Positions 24,901 to 37,129 of a DNA stretch of 64,000 bases are shown here, piece by piece. The notes beneath the pieces were generated by a model that was not told the DNA's origin, searched no databases, and saw only the letters and a program-made list of their open reading frames with translations. Source of the DNA: Saccopteryx bilineata (lineage: Eukaryota; Chordata; Mammalia; Chiroptera; Emballonuridae); the NCBI RefSeq assembly GCF_036850765.1, contig NC_089492.1, forward strand, positions 292,910,590 through 292,974,589. Reading direction: 5' to 3'. The position numbers and the translations under genes were made by a program. The first letter of the stretch is position 1, and every line of letters starts with the position of its first letter.

Positions 24901-26090
24901 AGAGAGCAGAGGGAATGTGGTCACAACAAGGTGGGCCCTGGGTCTCAGAACCTGTGCCTGCCCAGGAGAGGGCTGGACCCAGAGCACAACCCCTGCCAGG
25001 CCTCCTTGCCCTGGGGCAGCCCGAGGACTGGGAAGGAGGTGTCCTCGTTTGGAATCCAGGCATGAGTCCTAGATTCCTGCCTGCACTGAGCAGCCTGGGG
25101 CCAGCTCCGGGGGCTCATCCCAGCTCAGCCAGCAGCCACCTGCTGCTGTGGCCCGGGGCAGGCCCCTTCCTGGGCTCTGAGTCTGTGTGGCTGGGGTCCC
25201 CACAGGACACCTCTCAGCACCCACAGCCTCTCCAAGATGAGCAAGGCCTGGGGCTGGTGCCACCAGGAGAGGCCTGCAGGGTCCTCAGAGGTTCCAGGTG
25301 GACACTCTACTCCCATCCCCACATTGCTCTGGGACAGGATGCCCACACTGCGCCCCAAGGCTGGGTGAGCCCAGGGTCTGGAGCCATGCGTGGCCAGGAG
25401 GTCTGTTCAGTCTGTCCAAGAGACCATGCACTGTCTTGGCCTCAGTGAGCGCTGCCCTCCGGCTTCTTTCCATGCCACAAGCCTGGGACCGGGAAGGTGC
25501 TCCAGGGCCTCGCATCCCTTTAATCCCCTTGCCTCTGTTATCATACCATCAGCACACAGAGACCTGGCATCAGGACGCGTCCCCAGTCACGGGCCAAGCT
25601 CCCATCTCCCCACGGCTCGCCATGCCCTCTGCACAGGGGACAGAAGTCCAAAGGACCCCTTACCGTGGTCTCCTGCCAGATGGGATATCTTTGCTTTGCG
25701 TCTCCAGGACACCTGAAGTCCTCCAGCACATCGGTCAGGGGCCTGGGCCACCACCCTCCCTTGCCCCACACCAAACCCCTTTCCTGGGCCAGTTGGCCCG
25801 ATGGTGTGCTTATATGCCACCCCGGCTGTGACAAGCCTTTCATGGCCTTCGTCCTGGTGAGCCCTTAATGGCTAAATACATATTTGCCTAGGGAAGGGCT
25901 TGGTGTCCAGGATTTAGTATTAAATGGGCCTAAAGTCGGAGGATCCTTTGACAGGCCTTTAGGAGCCTGGGCAGCTGTGGGGGGCATGATGGGTGCTGGA
26001 CCTGGGACTGGAAGGCAGAACTGACCCCTCAGGGGACACGGCGTGGGCGGAGGTCAGCACAGGGACACTGAGCTCTCCCGCATGCTGTGT
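18961..26090. other. Long intergenic stretch without a recognised gene
   Basis: Seven kilobases with no protein, RNA or SINE that I can identify. A G-rich segment lies near 22,260-22,480 and a GTGCATGT-type repeat near 23,078-23,236. A compact AT-containing patch near 25,860-25,960 interrupts GC-rich DNA and is raised as a possible regulatory element. Confidence 0.4.
23078..23236. repeat. Alternating purine-pyrimidine repeat (GTGCATGT type)
   Basis: About 160 bases consist largely of TGTG, TGCA, CACA and TATG words with few breaks in the purine-pyrimidine alternation, a composition prone to left-handed Z-DNA. It is a decayed TG-family microsatellite. Confidence 0.85.
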
Positions 26091-26092
26091 TA

Positions 26093-26340
26093 GTTACCTA
26101 TTGCTGCATGAGAAATGTCCCCGGTGTGGAGCCTGAGAACAGGGGCGGTTGTCAACCTCTGTGACTGATGGAGCATGAGACCACCATCACTGTGGTGGAC
26201 GGCTGTGTCACCTCACCAGGAAGGTCCTCTTGGGCCTTTCATAAGCAACCTTGAAAGTGCTGTCCCATCACCTTTGTCACAGGGGGAGGGGACCACACAA
26301 GGCAGTGATTCCTGAGAGCAAGGACCCCGCCATTGGTGCC
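26093..26340. mobile_element. Possible decayed mammalian interspersed repeat
   Basis: GTTAGTTACCTATTGCTGCA followed by a diverged body resembles the start of a common ancient mammalian repeat, probably LTR-derived. Family and orientation cannot be assigned. Confidence 0.35.
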
Positions 26341-26754
26341 TGGGTTACAGTGGCCAGGCCAGGGTCAACATCCCCTGGGTTTTGTTATGCTTTTTTTCCT
26401 TGGAAGATATTCATCCCGTTTAGGGGTTTGATCTTTTTAGCTGGTAGGCCGGCACTTGGTTGGTTAAGAGTATCAAGTCGGAAAAGATGCACTTTGTTTT
26501 TATTTAACTCGTACAAGTGTGAGGCCACCACAACCCTGAATCTGATGGCCCGTGGCGCCTCCCACGTGGCTTCTCACAAGGCCTTGTCTTACAGGCTGTC
26601 TTCAGCGCGTCTTTTCAACGTAGCTTTCATAGGAGGAGTGCGGTGTTGGCGCTCATTCTGTTCGTTTACATCGTATTTCCTTGGCTTACTCCTCGCCGCA
26701 CCTCTGCCTTGGTCCCTAGTCCCTGCAGTGAAGCCAGACTCTGGGCTGATGGTG

Positions 26755-27085
26755 TGTCAGCTTGGCTGGGCCTCAGGTGGCTGTACTTGGCCAAACATGA
26801 GTCCAGGTGTTGCTGTGAGGGTGTTTTGGATGAGATTAACATTTAAATTGGTAAACTGAGTCAAGCAGATGGCCCTCCCTGGGGTCAGCCCCATCCAATC
26901 TGCTGGATCCCTCCTGCCTGGCGGCCATCAAACTGGGGCGAAGGTCTTCTGCCTTTGGACTCGGGCAGGAAGGACCCCCATTGGCTCTCTTGGGTCCCCA
27001 GCTTGCCGACTGCAGGTCTCAGGTTGTCTTAGCCCCCATAGTCGCATGAGCAATCCTAATAATAAATCTCCTTCTAGGCTCATAC
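26755..27085 (+). mobile_element. Ancient LTR-like interspersed repeat
   Basis: The segment runs through TCAGCTTGGCTGGGCCTCAG, GAGATTAACATTTAAATTGG, CTGCCTTTGGACTCGGGCAG and CATGAGCAATCCTAATAATA, a familiar mammalian repeat pattern ending in AATAAATCTCC. I cannot name the family. The 202-codon frame ending at 26,859 runs into this repeat and is not a gene. Confidence 0.5.
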
Positions 27086-27095
27086 ACCCCTTTGT

Positions 27096-27437
27096 CTTTT
27101 TTTTTTTTTTTTTTTTTACAGAGACAGAGAGAGAGTCAGAGAGAGGAACAGACAGGGACAGACAGAGAGAAACGGAGAGAGATGAGAAGCATCAATCATC
27201 AGTTTTTTGTTGCGACACCTTAGTTGTTCATTGATTGCTTTCTCATATGTGCCTTGACCGTGGGCCTTCAGCAGATCGAGTAACCCCTTGCTCAAGCCAG
27301 CGACCTTGGGTCCAAGCTGGTGAGCTTTGCTCAAACCAGCTGAGCCCACGCTCAAGCTGGTGACCTCGGGGTCTCGAATCTGGACCTCTGCATCCCAGTC
27401 CGACATTCTATCCACTGTGCCACCGCCTGGTCAGGCC
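27096..27437 (-). mobile_element. tRNA-derived bat SINE, long subfamily
   Basis: Reverse copy of the long GCTTGAG-module SINE: poly(T), GA-rich region, TTGTTCATTGATTGCTTTCT block and a head ending CACCGCCTGGTCAGGC. The flanking duplication is unclear. Confidence 0.93.
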
Positions 27438-29430
27438 ATCCATTTGTTTTGTGTCTGGAGCGCCCCAACCAGGAGCCACAGTTTTGAGTGAATGACTTGG
27501 TGTGTCTGGCTCCTCCTAGTGGAGCAGAGGGGGTGTGGGTGGGCCCTGCACCATGGGGCGAGGTCACAGCGTCCATTTACCCACTCTGCCCCAGGGTCAG
27601 TCAGAGGAGCTAGGTCAGCCACCTTGGACTGGGAAGTAGATCAGAGACTGTCCTGGGTGTGGGGTGTCTGCCGTGTGAGTCAGAGGGACGCTGAGACAGA
27701 GGATGTCTTGGTAACAGAGGACAGGAGGATCCCAGCTGCTCGTGTGGCCAGAAGGTGTCATGAGGATTTGGGGGACCCCAGGAAGCCATGATTTGGGGCT
27801 TTTAGGCCCCTGGAACATGGAGGCACAGGTCTAAGATGGGGTCTCTTCTCCCTCAACCCCCCAGGGAAGGGGTTACCTCAGTGCTGACCCCAGGAGCACT
27901 CCCCATTCCTCTACGTGGAGGGGCCACGGTTTTGGTCTTGGGGCCCCCATTTCAGCGCCTCTGCCTCAGGGAGAAAGGGTCTAGGCCCACACTTCTTCCC
28001 CCTGCGATCAAAATGGCCTGGGGCAGAGGGGGCAAGGGCTGCAGGCCAGCTGCCTGCTGGACAAGTGCGCCACCTGCAGGCCGCCTTGAGAATCACCACC
28101 CTGAGGGACTGCCCCGCCCAGCGCCTCTGTGGGGAGGGCTGGGTCCCATGTCCACCCCATAGTAGGCGGCCGTGCCAGGCCCCAGCCAGGCACTGGCCTA
28201 GCCCCAAAGATAGACATTACCTGGTCACCTCAGCCCACCACGAAGGCAGGGTTGTTAGAGGTTTGCTGACCACAGAGACTGACTTCCCCACAAAGCTAGG
28301 TTTCTGGAGAAAGTTCTGGAAGGCCAACATGCACTTGGAGCCCAGGGGCTTGGCTTGGCAGGCACCCTCCAGGCCTGCATCCGACAAGGGGCCTCTCCTC
28401 ACAGTTCACCAGGTGACCCTTGGCGCCTCCAGCCCACCCCACAGAGGGGGCACACTGCTGTGCCCTTGGGTCCTGCTGGTGGCACTGGTGAGTGCACAGG
28501 ATCTCTGGTGAGCACCCCATCCATTCCCCTTCTCCTCAGCCCCAAGGCTAGGATCGGGTGGACAGGCTGAGGCCCCAGCCTGGCTTCCTCCAGTCTGATG
28601 GCTTTTTCCTCATTAGAAAGGGAGATTCAGCCCAGCCGGGAAATGGGCCTGGTCTGCTTAAGTCAACACAGCAATTAAGGCTGCCCTCTAATCTAGGCGA
28701 TGAATTAGCTGACAATTGAGCCTCCCCCAGCATCTGCCAGTTGGGAAGAGCTAACAACCTTCATCTGCTCCTCCCTGGGCTGAGTCCCTGCAGGTAGGGC
28801 GGGTGGGGTGGGGCTCAGGGGGTTGGCTTACAAAGCCTGGCCCTCTGCATCCTGGAGGGGAACCAGGATCCTGAGCCTGCCCACGTTCCCCAGACGTGCG
28901 TGAACTCTGGGGTCAGCTGTGTGAACAGTGAAGCACCTTCCCAGTAACATGCAGAAAGGCAGGCCCTGGGAACAAAGTGCAGATAGTTGCTGCCTGGGTC
29001 CCACCCCTGAAGAGCAGGAAGCAAAGAGCCTGAGCCAGATCCTGCTCGCCTCCTGCCTCCTGCCTCCTGCCTCCTTCCCCGGGGACGCCTTCCTCAGGTG
29101 TCGCCCTGGAGCCGGGGAAGGGGGAGCTGTTTTTCGAGGCTCAGGCTCCTCTGGGGCAGTCCTGGCACAGCAGCTGGTCCTGGGTTCTTCCAGCAGCTCC
29201 CACGCTTCCCCTCTTTCTAAAGCTGTGGTCATCCTGGGGCTGCGATCCCTTTGTACAAATAGCCATGCTATAGGAACAAGCTGATCATGAGGAATGTCCC
29301 TGGGTTTCAGGAGACCAGACAGAAACCAAAGACCCAGAGGCTGTCAAGTCCAGGGGGAGGCGGACAAGCCACCAGGAAGCTGGAGTGAGCAGACCTCAGT
29401 GTCCCCCGTCAGTGACATCTCCGTAAAACT
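27438..29430. other. Intergenic, with a homeodomain-motif patch
   Basis: No gene is recognised; the 198-codon frame at 27,915-28,511 has no identifiable domain. The segment 28,650-28,760 holds several ATTA-type words (CAATTAAGG, CTAATCTAG, GAATTAGCTGACAATTGAG) in otherwise GC-rich DNA and resembles conserved developmental enhancers in composition. Confidence 0.4.
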
Positions 29431-29439
29431 GGCATCAGC

Positions 29440-30060
29440 ACAGTTTGGTTGTTGTTGTTATCTCATGTGTGATTCCCATGGGCACCCCAATCAAGACACA
29501 GAGTCCCACCCATAGGACCCCTGCTGCGACCCCTCTAGTGCCCCCTGAACCCAACACACACACTGTCTGTCCTCCGTCTCTGTGAGTTTGTCACTTCAGG
29601 AACATGAGACCAGTGAGTTCGTCCAGCATGTGATCTTTTCAAATTGGATTTTTCCCCAGTGCATGCCTGAAGGTCCCCGTGAGCGACCGCCCGTTAGCTG
29701 TCCACGGAGTGGCCCTGCCTGCTGAGGAACGCTGTGGTTGTTTCCAGTTTGGAGCTTTTTAAAGGAAGCTGCTATGAACAGTTGTATACAGGCTTCTGTG
29801 TGGGATAAACACCCAGGGGTGAGACTGCTGGGAGTGGGGTGTTCAGTATTTTAAGAAACCGTCACACGGCTTGTGGATGCACCATTTCATGGTCCCACCA
29901 ACGACACACAAAGGTCTAGTAGCCCATTCTCCGCAGCCTTGCCAGCATTTGATATTGTCACCTTTTGGACGGCGGGTGGTGTCTTCACTGGGGTTCTAGT
30001 TACAATTCCCTGGTGGCATCTGCCATCTGCCTGTCTTCTTCAGTACAATGTCTCTTGGTG
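29440..30060 (-). mobile_element. Old LINE-1 3' end
   Basis: The sequence follows the reverse complement of an L1M-type 3' end: TTGTTTCCAGTTTGGAGC, AGCTGCTATGAACAGTTGTA, GGATAAACACCCAGGGGTGA, ATTTCATGGTCCCACCAACG and CAGCCTTGCCAGCATTTGAT. It is diverged and non-coding. Limits are approximate. Confidence 0.75.
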
Positions 30061-32645
30061 TCTTTTTCCCACCTTCAAATATTGTAAACTATATTTGCAA
30101 ATATAGTACATTCTTTTTCCTTCCCAACTTTGTCTGAATTTTTAAAATCTTAAGCTAAATAACAAATAGACACCTAGATTAAACTTATACATAGGTTTCC
30201 CAAAAAATTCTCTTAAATTTTCTAACACTGTACGTAACTTTGGTAGGATTTCACCTTAAAATACCAAGTCTAAATAATTTCTGTTAGAAGGATGATTTGG
30301 CGGCAAGCCAGCCCTCTTCATGGGACAAGTTCTCAGGCATCCCAAACATAAACATGCACTGACACCATCTCAACACAAGACCCTGGTCACGATGCTTCAC
30401 ACTCCCATCCTCCTACACTGAGGATGTCTCCCTGGGCCACAAGGTGCCCACTCAGGGTCATGGTTGCACAGTGGGCTGAGGCTGCGCCCCCCCCCCGAAT
30501 GTTTCAGGCCAGATCTGCCCAGGCAGGTGTCACTGAGCACCAGCCCATGTCTCACGCTGCCCCCATGGCCTTCAGGGATTGTCCCCATGTGACTGCTGTG
30601 TGGGTGCCTGCATCTCTGTATCCTTGAGACTGTGAACATGTTTTCCATCCCAGTCCAGACATTTTTCTTAAACGTGATGAGCTCCCGAAAGGCGTCTTTA
30701 TCCTCTCCACCTGACCTAATGGGATCGCATTCTCTCATGTCCCTGGGACCCTGTAGCTCACAGGGCTACTTGGAATGTTCCAAGAACATCACTCTTGGTC
30801 TTGTCTGGGCCACAAGGGGTCACTGCCCATCACAGTTACCTGACAAAGACTTTCCCTCACTTTATGACCTGCTCTCTTGCCTGCAACAGCCTCAGAGAGG
30901 TCTTTTTTTTGGGGGGGGGGTAGGTAACCTCTGCCTGCCTTACAGCAAAGGGACTGGTGCCAGGCTTGCACAGGCCAGGAAGGTGCTCTGCTCCCTGGAG
31001 ACCAGCCTGGGCCAGCCAGAGGGACCCTGGCCCCGGAGGGTGGGTGTCCAGGTAGGCCCGCTCTGGCCTGAGCCCATACCCCACGGAGGAGCAGACTGAC
31101 CTGTGTGCTTGAACTCAGTGTGTGTGGGGAAGTGGGGGATGCTTATGCAGCAAGTCTATGCCACAGCAGACACATGGAGGATCACAGAGCCATCATAGAG
31201 GACCCCAGCCAGAGGGCGGGTGATGGGGAAGGGCATAGATGTGAGGCACGGGCTGAGAGGGCGGGTGTCCAGCAGGGCTGGACTTAGGAGGGGAGCTGAG
31301 GGGAGTCCAGGCAAAGAGATGGTCAGAGCCCTGAGCTCCATCCTGCTGCTCCTGAGAACATATGCACAAACGGCCCTCTGTGGGGACCAGCCACAATGGG
31401 GCAGGGTGGCTGGGGGACAGGGGCTCCTGGGTACAGGACCCACCTGATTGCTTAGGAGTCGCCTGGCTCATGGTCCAGCCCCCACCAGGGTCCATAGGGG
31501 CCATTCTACCCTCCCCAAGACCCTGCAGCCTTAGGGTTGGGGTCTTGAGCCCTGAGCTACGGACACAGACACCTAATGTTCTCCCTTCCCTAGCCCTTCA
31601 CCAGTCTCCTGGAGCCCTGTGTCCAGAAGGTCCAGGAACTGATGCCTTCCACATACATAGGGGAGGGGTCTTCAATACTCCTTCGGCCTGACCTGGCCCT
31701 GACTTGGAACCAATCAGAAGAGAGAACAGAAAAGTCAGAGCACCTCCCCATGGCCGGCTTCCCCATCCATCTCTGTAGGCCCTGGGGGCTCTCGGGGCAC
31801 ATTGTGACCCCCAGGTTCCCTGGTCACTGACTCGCCCACCTGACACCAGGCATGAGACATACTAGACATCCCAGGTATCTGGTGGGGGAAAACTGCCCAT
31901 GAACACCTGACCTATGAGCTCTACAGGACAGACAGGTCCTGACACCACTGCTGCAGCCAAACCACTGACCACCAGGTGGCGCTGCTCACCCCAGACCGCC
32001 AGCCCCAGTGCTAAAACTAACCCTCTCCCTCACCACCCAATGCTAACCTTCACCTGCATGGGGAAAATGCAATGATGAGAGGAGCAGCAACCTGCTGGTG
32101 GCCGGGCAGGGCACCACTCTCTGGGAAATGGTGTGGTGTAGTGGTGCCCAGACACAACTTCTAACCAGTCACTTCTACTGGCCCCTGTCCCCAGTGACCC
32201 ATACTGAAGAAAAGAGCTTGCAGGAGGAAGGTGTCCACTTAGCATAACTTGTAGGAGAACGAGAAGCAATCAGAGAGGGAATGCAAAATACACAACTCAA
32301 AGATGGCACCCAAGCCACTTGCGTTTCTCAAGTTTGTGAGTGCTCTGTCTCATGGGGGGGGGGGGGGGCAGAAAGTGGCTGACAAAGCGCAGGAAGACAA
32401 AGTAAAAGTTTTAAAAAGTGAGGACAAGAAAGTGTGCTTCCCTCCGGTCCCGGGGATTCTGTGGGACCTTCTCCCCGGACCCAGCATGGTGAGCTGGCCG
32501 GCAGTGACCCTGTGTGGGCCCCTGGGGTCATCAGTCTCCTTTTCTGCACAGCGATGCCTCTCGAGAATTTACTGAGAAACTGTGTGAAAAGTGCCTCGCA
32601 GGGGTACTGGGAGATAGTGAACATTTCTTTAGAAAACATAAAGTT
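30061..32645. other. Intergenic unique sequence
   Basis: A short AT-rich section to about 30,300 is followed by GC-rich unique DNA. No gene is recognised; the + frame of 155 codons at 30,632-31,099 has no domain. G runs occur at 30,909-30,920 and 32,354-32,370. Confidence 0.4.
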
Positions 32646-32798
32646 CTTCTTTTGTTTTTTTTCTGAGAGAGAGAAAACCAACTTATTCCACTTAGTTGTG
32701 CCACTGATTGCTTCTCATATTTGCCCTGACTGGGGCTTGAACTGGTGACCTTGGTGCTCCAGGATTAGTGCTCTATCCACTGCACCACCAGCCAGGGC
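32646..32798 (-). mobile_element. Short tRNA-derived SINE
   Basis: Reverse copy of a compact SINE: TTTTTTTTCTGAGAGAGAG tail side, then a head with GCTTGAACTGGTGACC and CACCAGCCAGGGC. A second SINE is inserted directly beside its head. Confidence 0.85.
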
Positions 32799-32814
32799 AA
32801 CAATATGATTTCTT

Positions 32815-33069
32815 TTTTGTGTGTGTGTGACAGTGTGACAGAGACAGAGAGAGAGAGTCAGATAGGGAGAGAGAGGAAGGGAGATGAGAAGCATCAATTC
32901 TACGTTCTGGCTCCTTAGTTGTTCATTGATTGTTTTCTCATATGTGCCTTAACCTGAGAGCTACAGCAGAGTGAGTGACCCCTTGCTCAAGCCAGCGACC
33001 TCAAGGTTTCAAATCTGGGTCCTCTGCATCCCAGTCTGATGCTCTAACCACTGCACCACTGGCCAGGGC
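32815..33069 (-). mobile_element. tRNA-derived bat SINE with near-exact TSD
   Basis: Reverse long-type SINE with a shortened middle. The duplication AACAATATGATTTCTT / AACAACATGAATTCTT (32,799-32,814 and 33,070-33,085) flanks it, two bases apart from exact. Confidence 0.92.
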
Positions 33070-33085
33070 AACAACATGAATTCTT

Positions 33086-33900
33086 AAAATCTAAATCATG
33101 AAAGCAGAAATGTTGCAAACTAAGTGTAATAATTGGAAGATAGAAGAAAAAGAGGAAATAAATACAGAAAAACATTACGTCATCCCACAAGGCCCAACAT
33201 CTAAACTGTGGAGAGAGGGACCAGAGGAAAAGAACCATCATGAAATGACATCAGATGCCTCCCAGCCTGACCAGGCAATGGCGCGGTGGATAGAGTGTTG
33301 GCTTGGGATGCAGAAGATTCAGGTTTGAAATCCTGATGTTGCCAGTTTGAGTGCAGGCTCATCTGGCTTGAGCATGGGTGGACTCACAGCTTGAGTATGA
33401 GATCATAGACACAACCCAATAGTTGCCAGCTTGAGCCCAAGGTCGCTGGCTTGAGCAAGAGGTCACAAGCTCTGCTATAGCCCCCCGGTCAAGGCACATA
33501 TGAGAAAGCAATCAATGAACAACTAAGGTGCTGCAACAAAGAATTGATGTTTCTCATTTTCCTCCCTTCCTGTCTGTCTGACCCTATCTGTCCCTCACTC
33601 TGTCTCTCTCACTAAAAAAAAAAGAAAAGAAAAAGAAATCTCCCAACATAGATGGACAGACCTCTCCAGAGTGAAAGGGCCCTGTGAGTACCAGCAATAG
33701 AGAGAAGAGACCCACCCCAAGATGCATAGTCACAGCGACCCTTTGTTCACAGGGAAAATGAAAAGATACCAACAGTGTCAAGAGAGAGAAGCCACGTACA
33801 AAGTCTGGAGATGGCCGACTGTGACACCGAAGTCTAGAAAGTCCACTTTCAGACATGCTGAGGCCCCAAATTCCTCAGTACACCTGTGTCGGGGCTCCTG
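33086..33900 (+). mobile_element. LINE-1 remnant split by a SINE
   Basis: The segments either side of the SINE at 33,265-33,637 are A-rich L1-like sequence. The right part (GAGTGAAAGGGCCCTGTGAG and following) corresponds to the same L1 5' region as the remnant near 18.1 kb. Limits are approximate. Confidence 0.5.
33265..33637 (+). mobile_element. tRNA-derived bat SINE, long subfamily
   Basis: Full-length + copy from GCCTGACCAGGCAATGGCG through repeated GCTTGAG modules and the GAGAAAGCAATCAATGAAC block to an A-rich tail. Confidence 0.93.
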
Positions 33901-34509
33901 GGGTGCTCCGGCCACAGTGGGGAGGAAGATGAGGATGGCTCCTGGCACGGGGTCCAGCATGGGAGACCCAAAGACATCTCCAGGGTGATGATCAAGCAAG
34001 GACCTCACAGATTGAGAGCCGAGTGAAGGTGCCCATCGTGATGGCAGCACAAGACAGAGCACATGGCAGGGCTCCGGGGACAAAGTGGCCAAGGCGCCAG
34101 CACGTCCTGAAGGGTGGGTGCTGCTGCTAGATCGGGGCATGGACACTGGGCACTCAGCCAAGGTGTGCACTAGTCTTTATTTCCTGTAGGAGCCAAAGTG
34201 TGGCCTGAGCCACCTGCTGGGCAGCTCTGTGCCCTGCTCAGCTGTGACATTTCACATTCCTGATCAGGTGACTCCAGACACCACTACCGTGCACACCAGT
34301 CTCAGCTGTGCTGGGAGCAGCTGGGATCAAGAGGCCAACACTGTTTTACACAGCAGTGAGCCAGCATTTAGTAGCTAGTGGGAGATGGGAAAGCCAGGAA
34401 AACCATATTGTTTAAGGAAATGGATGTAACTGCTACTCACAGTCAGCGGGCTTTCTCCCCTGAGGAGCCAGGATTGGGAATCTGGAAGGGTGGGGTGGGA
34501 GATAAAAAG

Positions 34510-35800
34510 AAAACTAGAAATAGACTTCTGCTTTTGGCCAAGATGGAGTCACATCTATAACCCCCTCCCCAACTAAAACCCAGACAAGATCCACAGACAA
34601 CAGTTTCCAAGGCACGGGACATCAGGCAACAAAGCATGATCATCCCAAGAAATGGGATCTGGTTTCCCCACTCACTGTCTCAAGTGTCCAGGCCATGGAT
34701 GGACAGCACAGGCCAGCGCAGCAGAGGGGAGAGTGCCTGGCCTGCAGAGCACAGGTCGGTGGCCCATGTGCCCTCTGAACTCCCAGCACTCTGGCAGGGA
34801 AGCCACAGGGCCTTGCTGACTAGTGGGGACCAATGAACCCCAGAATGAGCACTTGCAAAACTTAAAAAGAAAGGCCCCAGAGGATCAGATCATCTCCAAG
34901 TCACTTTGTACATCCCACAACAAAGCTCAGGAATATCCTCAGAATTTAAAACTGTCCTGCACCAGTCATGCAAAATCCACAGCTGGCAACCGATCAAAGA
35001 TTGCCAGTGCTCACCCAAGCGTAGACATACAACTTCACTAAAGAAATTTGGTATAGCCTGACCAGGCGGTGGTGCAGTGAATGGAGCATCGGACTGGGAT
35101 GCGGAGGACCCAGGTTTGAAGCCCCGAGGTGGCCAGCTTGAGCGCGGTCTCGAAAGCAATCAATGAACAACTAAGGTGTCGCAACAAAAAACTAAGGATT
35201 GATGCTTCTCATCTCTCTCTCCGTTCCTGTCTGTCTGTCCCCATCTATCCCTCTCTCTGACTCTCTCTATGTCTCTGAAAGAAAAAAAAAAGTAAATAAA
35301 TAAAATTTTAAAAATTAAAAAAAATAAATTTGGTATAAAGTTAGGAACCTTTTTACAAAGAAAATTCCAGCTCCAGATGGCTTCACAGGTGAATTCCAGC
35401 AAACCCCAAGGGAGACAGTGTTCCCTGCTTGTCCAGGGCGCCGGGGAGCAGGGCACAGCCCTGATGATAGAACAAAGGCTTACCAGGAAACCATGGGCCT
35501 GTGTTCCTCACAACACAGACACAGACATAGCAAATTAATTCTTAACTCAGAAAGTTTTAGCAAATTGTATACAGCAATCCATTAACAGGTACCAGATGGG
35601 GTTTCCCCCAGGAATGGAAGGTTGGCTTAACATTAGAAAAACAATACATGAACAATAATTCGCCACATGAACAACTAAAAAAGAAAAACCATATGATCGT
35701 CTCAATAGATTTTTTTTTAAATGTGGCAATCAACATCCATTCCTAATTAAAAACAAAAACATATAAAAGCTCTTTCAGCCATGTAGGAGTGGAGGAACCT
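34510..35800 (+). mobile_element. LINE-1 remnant including ORF2-like fragment, split by a SINE
   Basis: The right part reads as L1 reverse-transcriptase region: CCAGATGGCTTCACAGGTGA, CAGATGGGGTTTCCCCCAGG, GAATGGAAGGTTGGCTTAAC and AACCATATGATCGTCTCAAT occur in the canonical order. Stops and indels break the frame. A SINE occupies 35,056-35,325. Confidence 0.75.
35056..35325 (+). mobile_element. tRNA-derived bat SINE with internal deletion and exact TSD
   Basis: The long-subfamily head is present, but the GCTTGAG modules are deleted: GAGCGCGGTCTCG joins directly to AAAGCAATCAATGAAC. The exact duplication AAATTTGGTATA flanks it (35,044-35,055 and 35,326-35,337). Confidence 0.93.
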
Positions 35801-35864
35801 TCCTCAGCTTAGGAAGGTCAGGATTCCCTGTGGACCATGGACGGTGGTATGGACGAGGCTTCTC

Positions 35865-36231
35865 TTTTTTTTTTTCTTTTTCTGAAGCTGGAAACGGGGA
35901 GGCAGTCAGACTCCCGCATGTGCCTTACGGGGATCCACCCGGCACACCCACCAGGGGGCGATGCTCTGCCCCTCCGGGGTATCATGCTGTTGTAACCAGA
36001 GCCACTCTAGCGCCTGCGGCAGAGGCCATGGAGCCATCCCCAGCGCTCGGGCCATCTTTGCTCCAATGGAGCCTTGGCTGCGGGAGGGGAAGAGAGAGAC
36101 AGAGAGGAAGGAGAGGGGGAGGGGTGGAGAAGCAGATGGGCGCCTCTCCTGTGTGTCCTGGCCGGGAATCGAACCCAGGACTTCCGCACGCCAGGCTGAC
36201 GCTCTACCATTGAGCCAACTGGCCAGGGCCA
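35865..36231 (-). mobile_element. tRNA-derived bat SINE, 'CCAGGGC' subfamily, with TSD
   Basis: Full-length reverse copy like those at 10.2 and 17.4 kb. The duplication GGACGAGGCTTCTC / GGACAGGGCTTCTC flanks it. Confidence 0.94.
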
Positions 36232-36301
36232 GGACAGGGCTTCTCAGCAGAGGTGTCCATGGGCAGGGGGTTATGTGAGACTTCAAGAAATTTCAACAAC
36301 A

Positions 36302-36626
36302 GCCTGGCCGGGTGGTGGCGTAGTGGATAGAGCGTCAGACTGGGATGCAGAGGACCCAGGTTCAAGACCCCCAGGTCGCCGGGTTGAGCACGGGCTCATC
36401 TGGTTTGAGCAAAGCTCACCGACTGGGACCCAAGGTCTCTGGCTTGAGCAACGGGTTACTCAGTCTGCTGAAGGCCCGTGGTCAAGGCACATATGAGAAA
36501 GCAATCAATGAACAACTAAGGTGTCGCAACGAAAAACTGATGATTGATGCTTCTCATCTCTCTGCGTTCCTGTCTGTCCCTCTCTCTGACTCTCGCTCTG
36601 TCTCTGTAAAAAAAAAAGAAAAAAAA
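36302..36626 (+). mobile_element. tRNA-derived bat SINE, long subfamily, with TSD
   Basis: Full-length + copy starting GCCTGGCCGGGTGGTGGCG. The duplication AGAAATTTCAACAACA / AGAAACTTCAACAACA flanks it, one base apart from exact. Confidence 0.95.
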
Positions 36627-36867
36627 AGAAACTTCAACAACAAAAGATAAAAGTTACAGATAACTTTATTGTTCATTTCAGAAACTTGACAGAAAAATTT
36701 TTTAAACACCAAGCTTTTAATAGATCTCATGAAAAGACTCCTCAGAACCTTTGCCTTGCTGTGTCCATCAACCCTAAACTACCACCAGGACCCTTACCCA
36801 CCCAATCCTAACCAAGCTCACTGAACACGCCGACCCAGCCCTTGACTCAGCAAAGACTCAATCCAGA

Positions 36868-37039
36868 ATGCACTCAACCTGGCCCATGGAAGGCATTGAC
36901 CTAAAATGGTGAGGTTGTTGGTTCAAAGCCCTGGGTTTATGCGGTCAAGGCACCTACGAGAAGCAATCAAATGAACAACTAAAGTGAAACAACTATGAGT
37001 TGATACTTCTTGCTCTCCCAACCCTTCTCTCTGTAAAAT

Positions 37040-37110
<71 letters not shown>

Positions 37111-37113
37111 TAT
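36868..37113 (+). mobile_element. Short-subfamily SINE, 5' truncated, with expanded AT tail
   Basis: From CATTGACCTAAAATGGTGAG through the TTGGTTCAAAGCCCTGGG B-box region to CTCTGTAAAATCAA. The tail has expanded into a TA run and a TTTA run (about 37,040-37,113). Confidence 0.82.
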
Positions 37114-37129
37114 TTAAAAATGCATTCAG

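Noticed and set aside
26251..26859. 202-codon + frame
   Set aside because: It is composed partly of decayed interspersed repeats and shows no recognisable domain.
27915..28511. 198-codon + frame
   Set aside because: No signal peptide, domain or supporting splice sites; length is compatible with chance in GC-rich sequence.
35830..36286. Pairs of frames over 100 codons on both strands, recurring at 10.3 and 43.8 kb
   Set aside because: They are translations of the same SINE subfamily, recurring with each copy.
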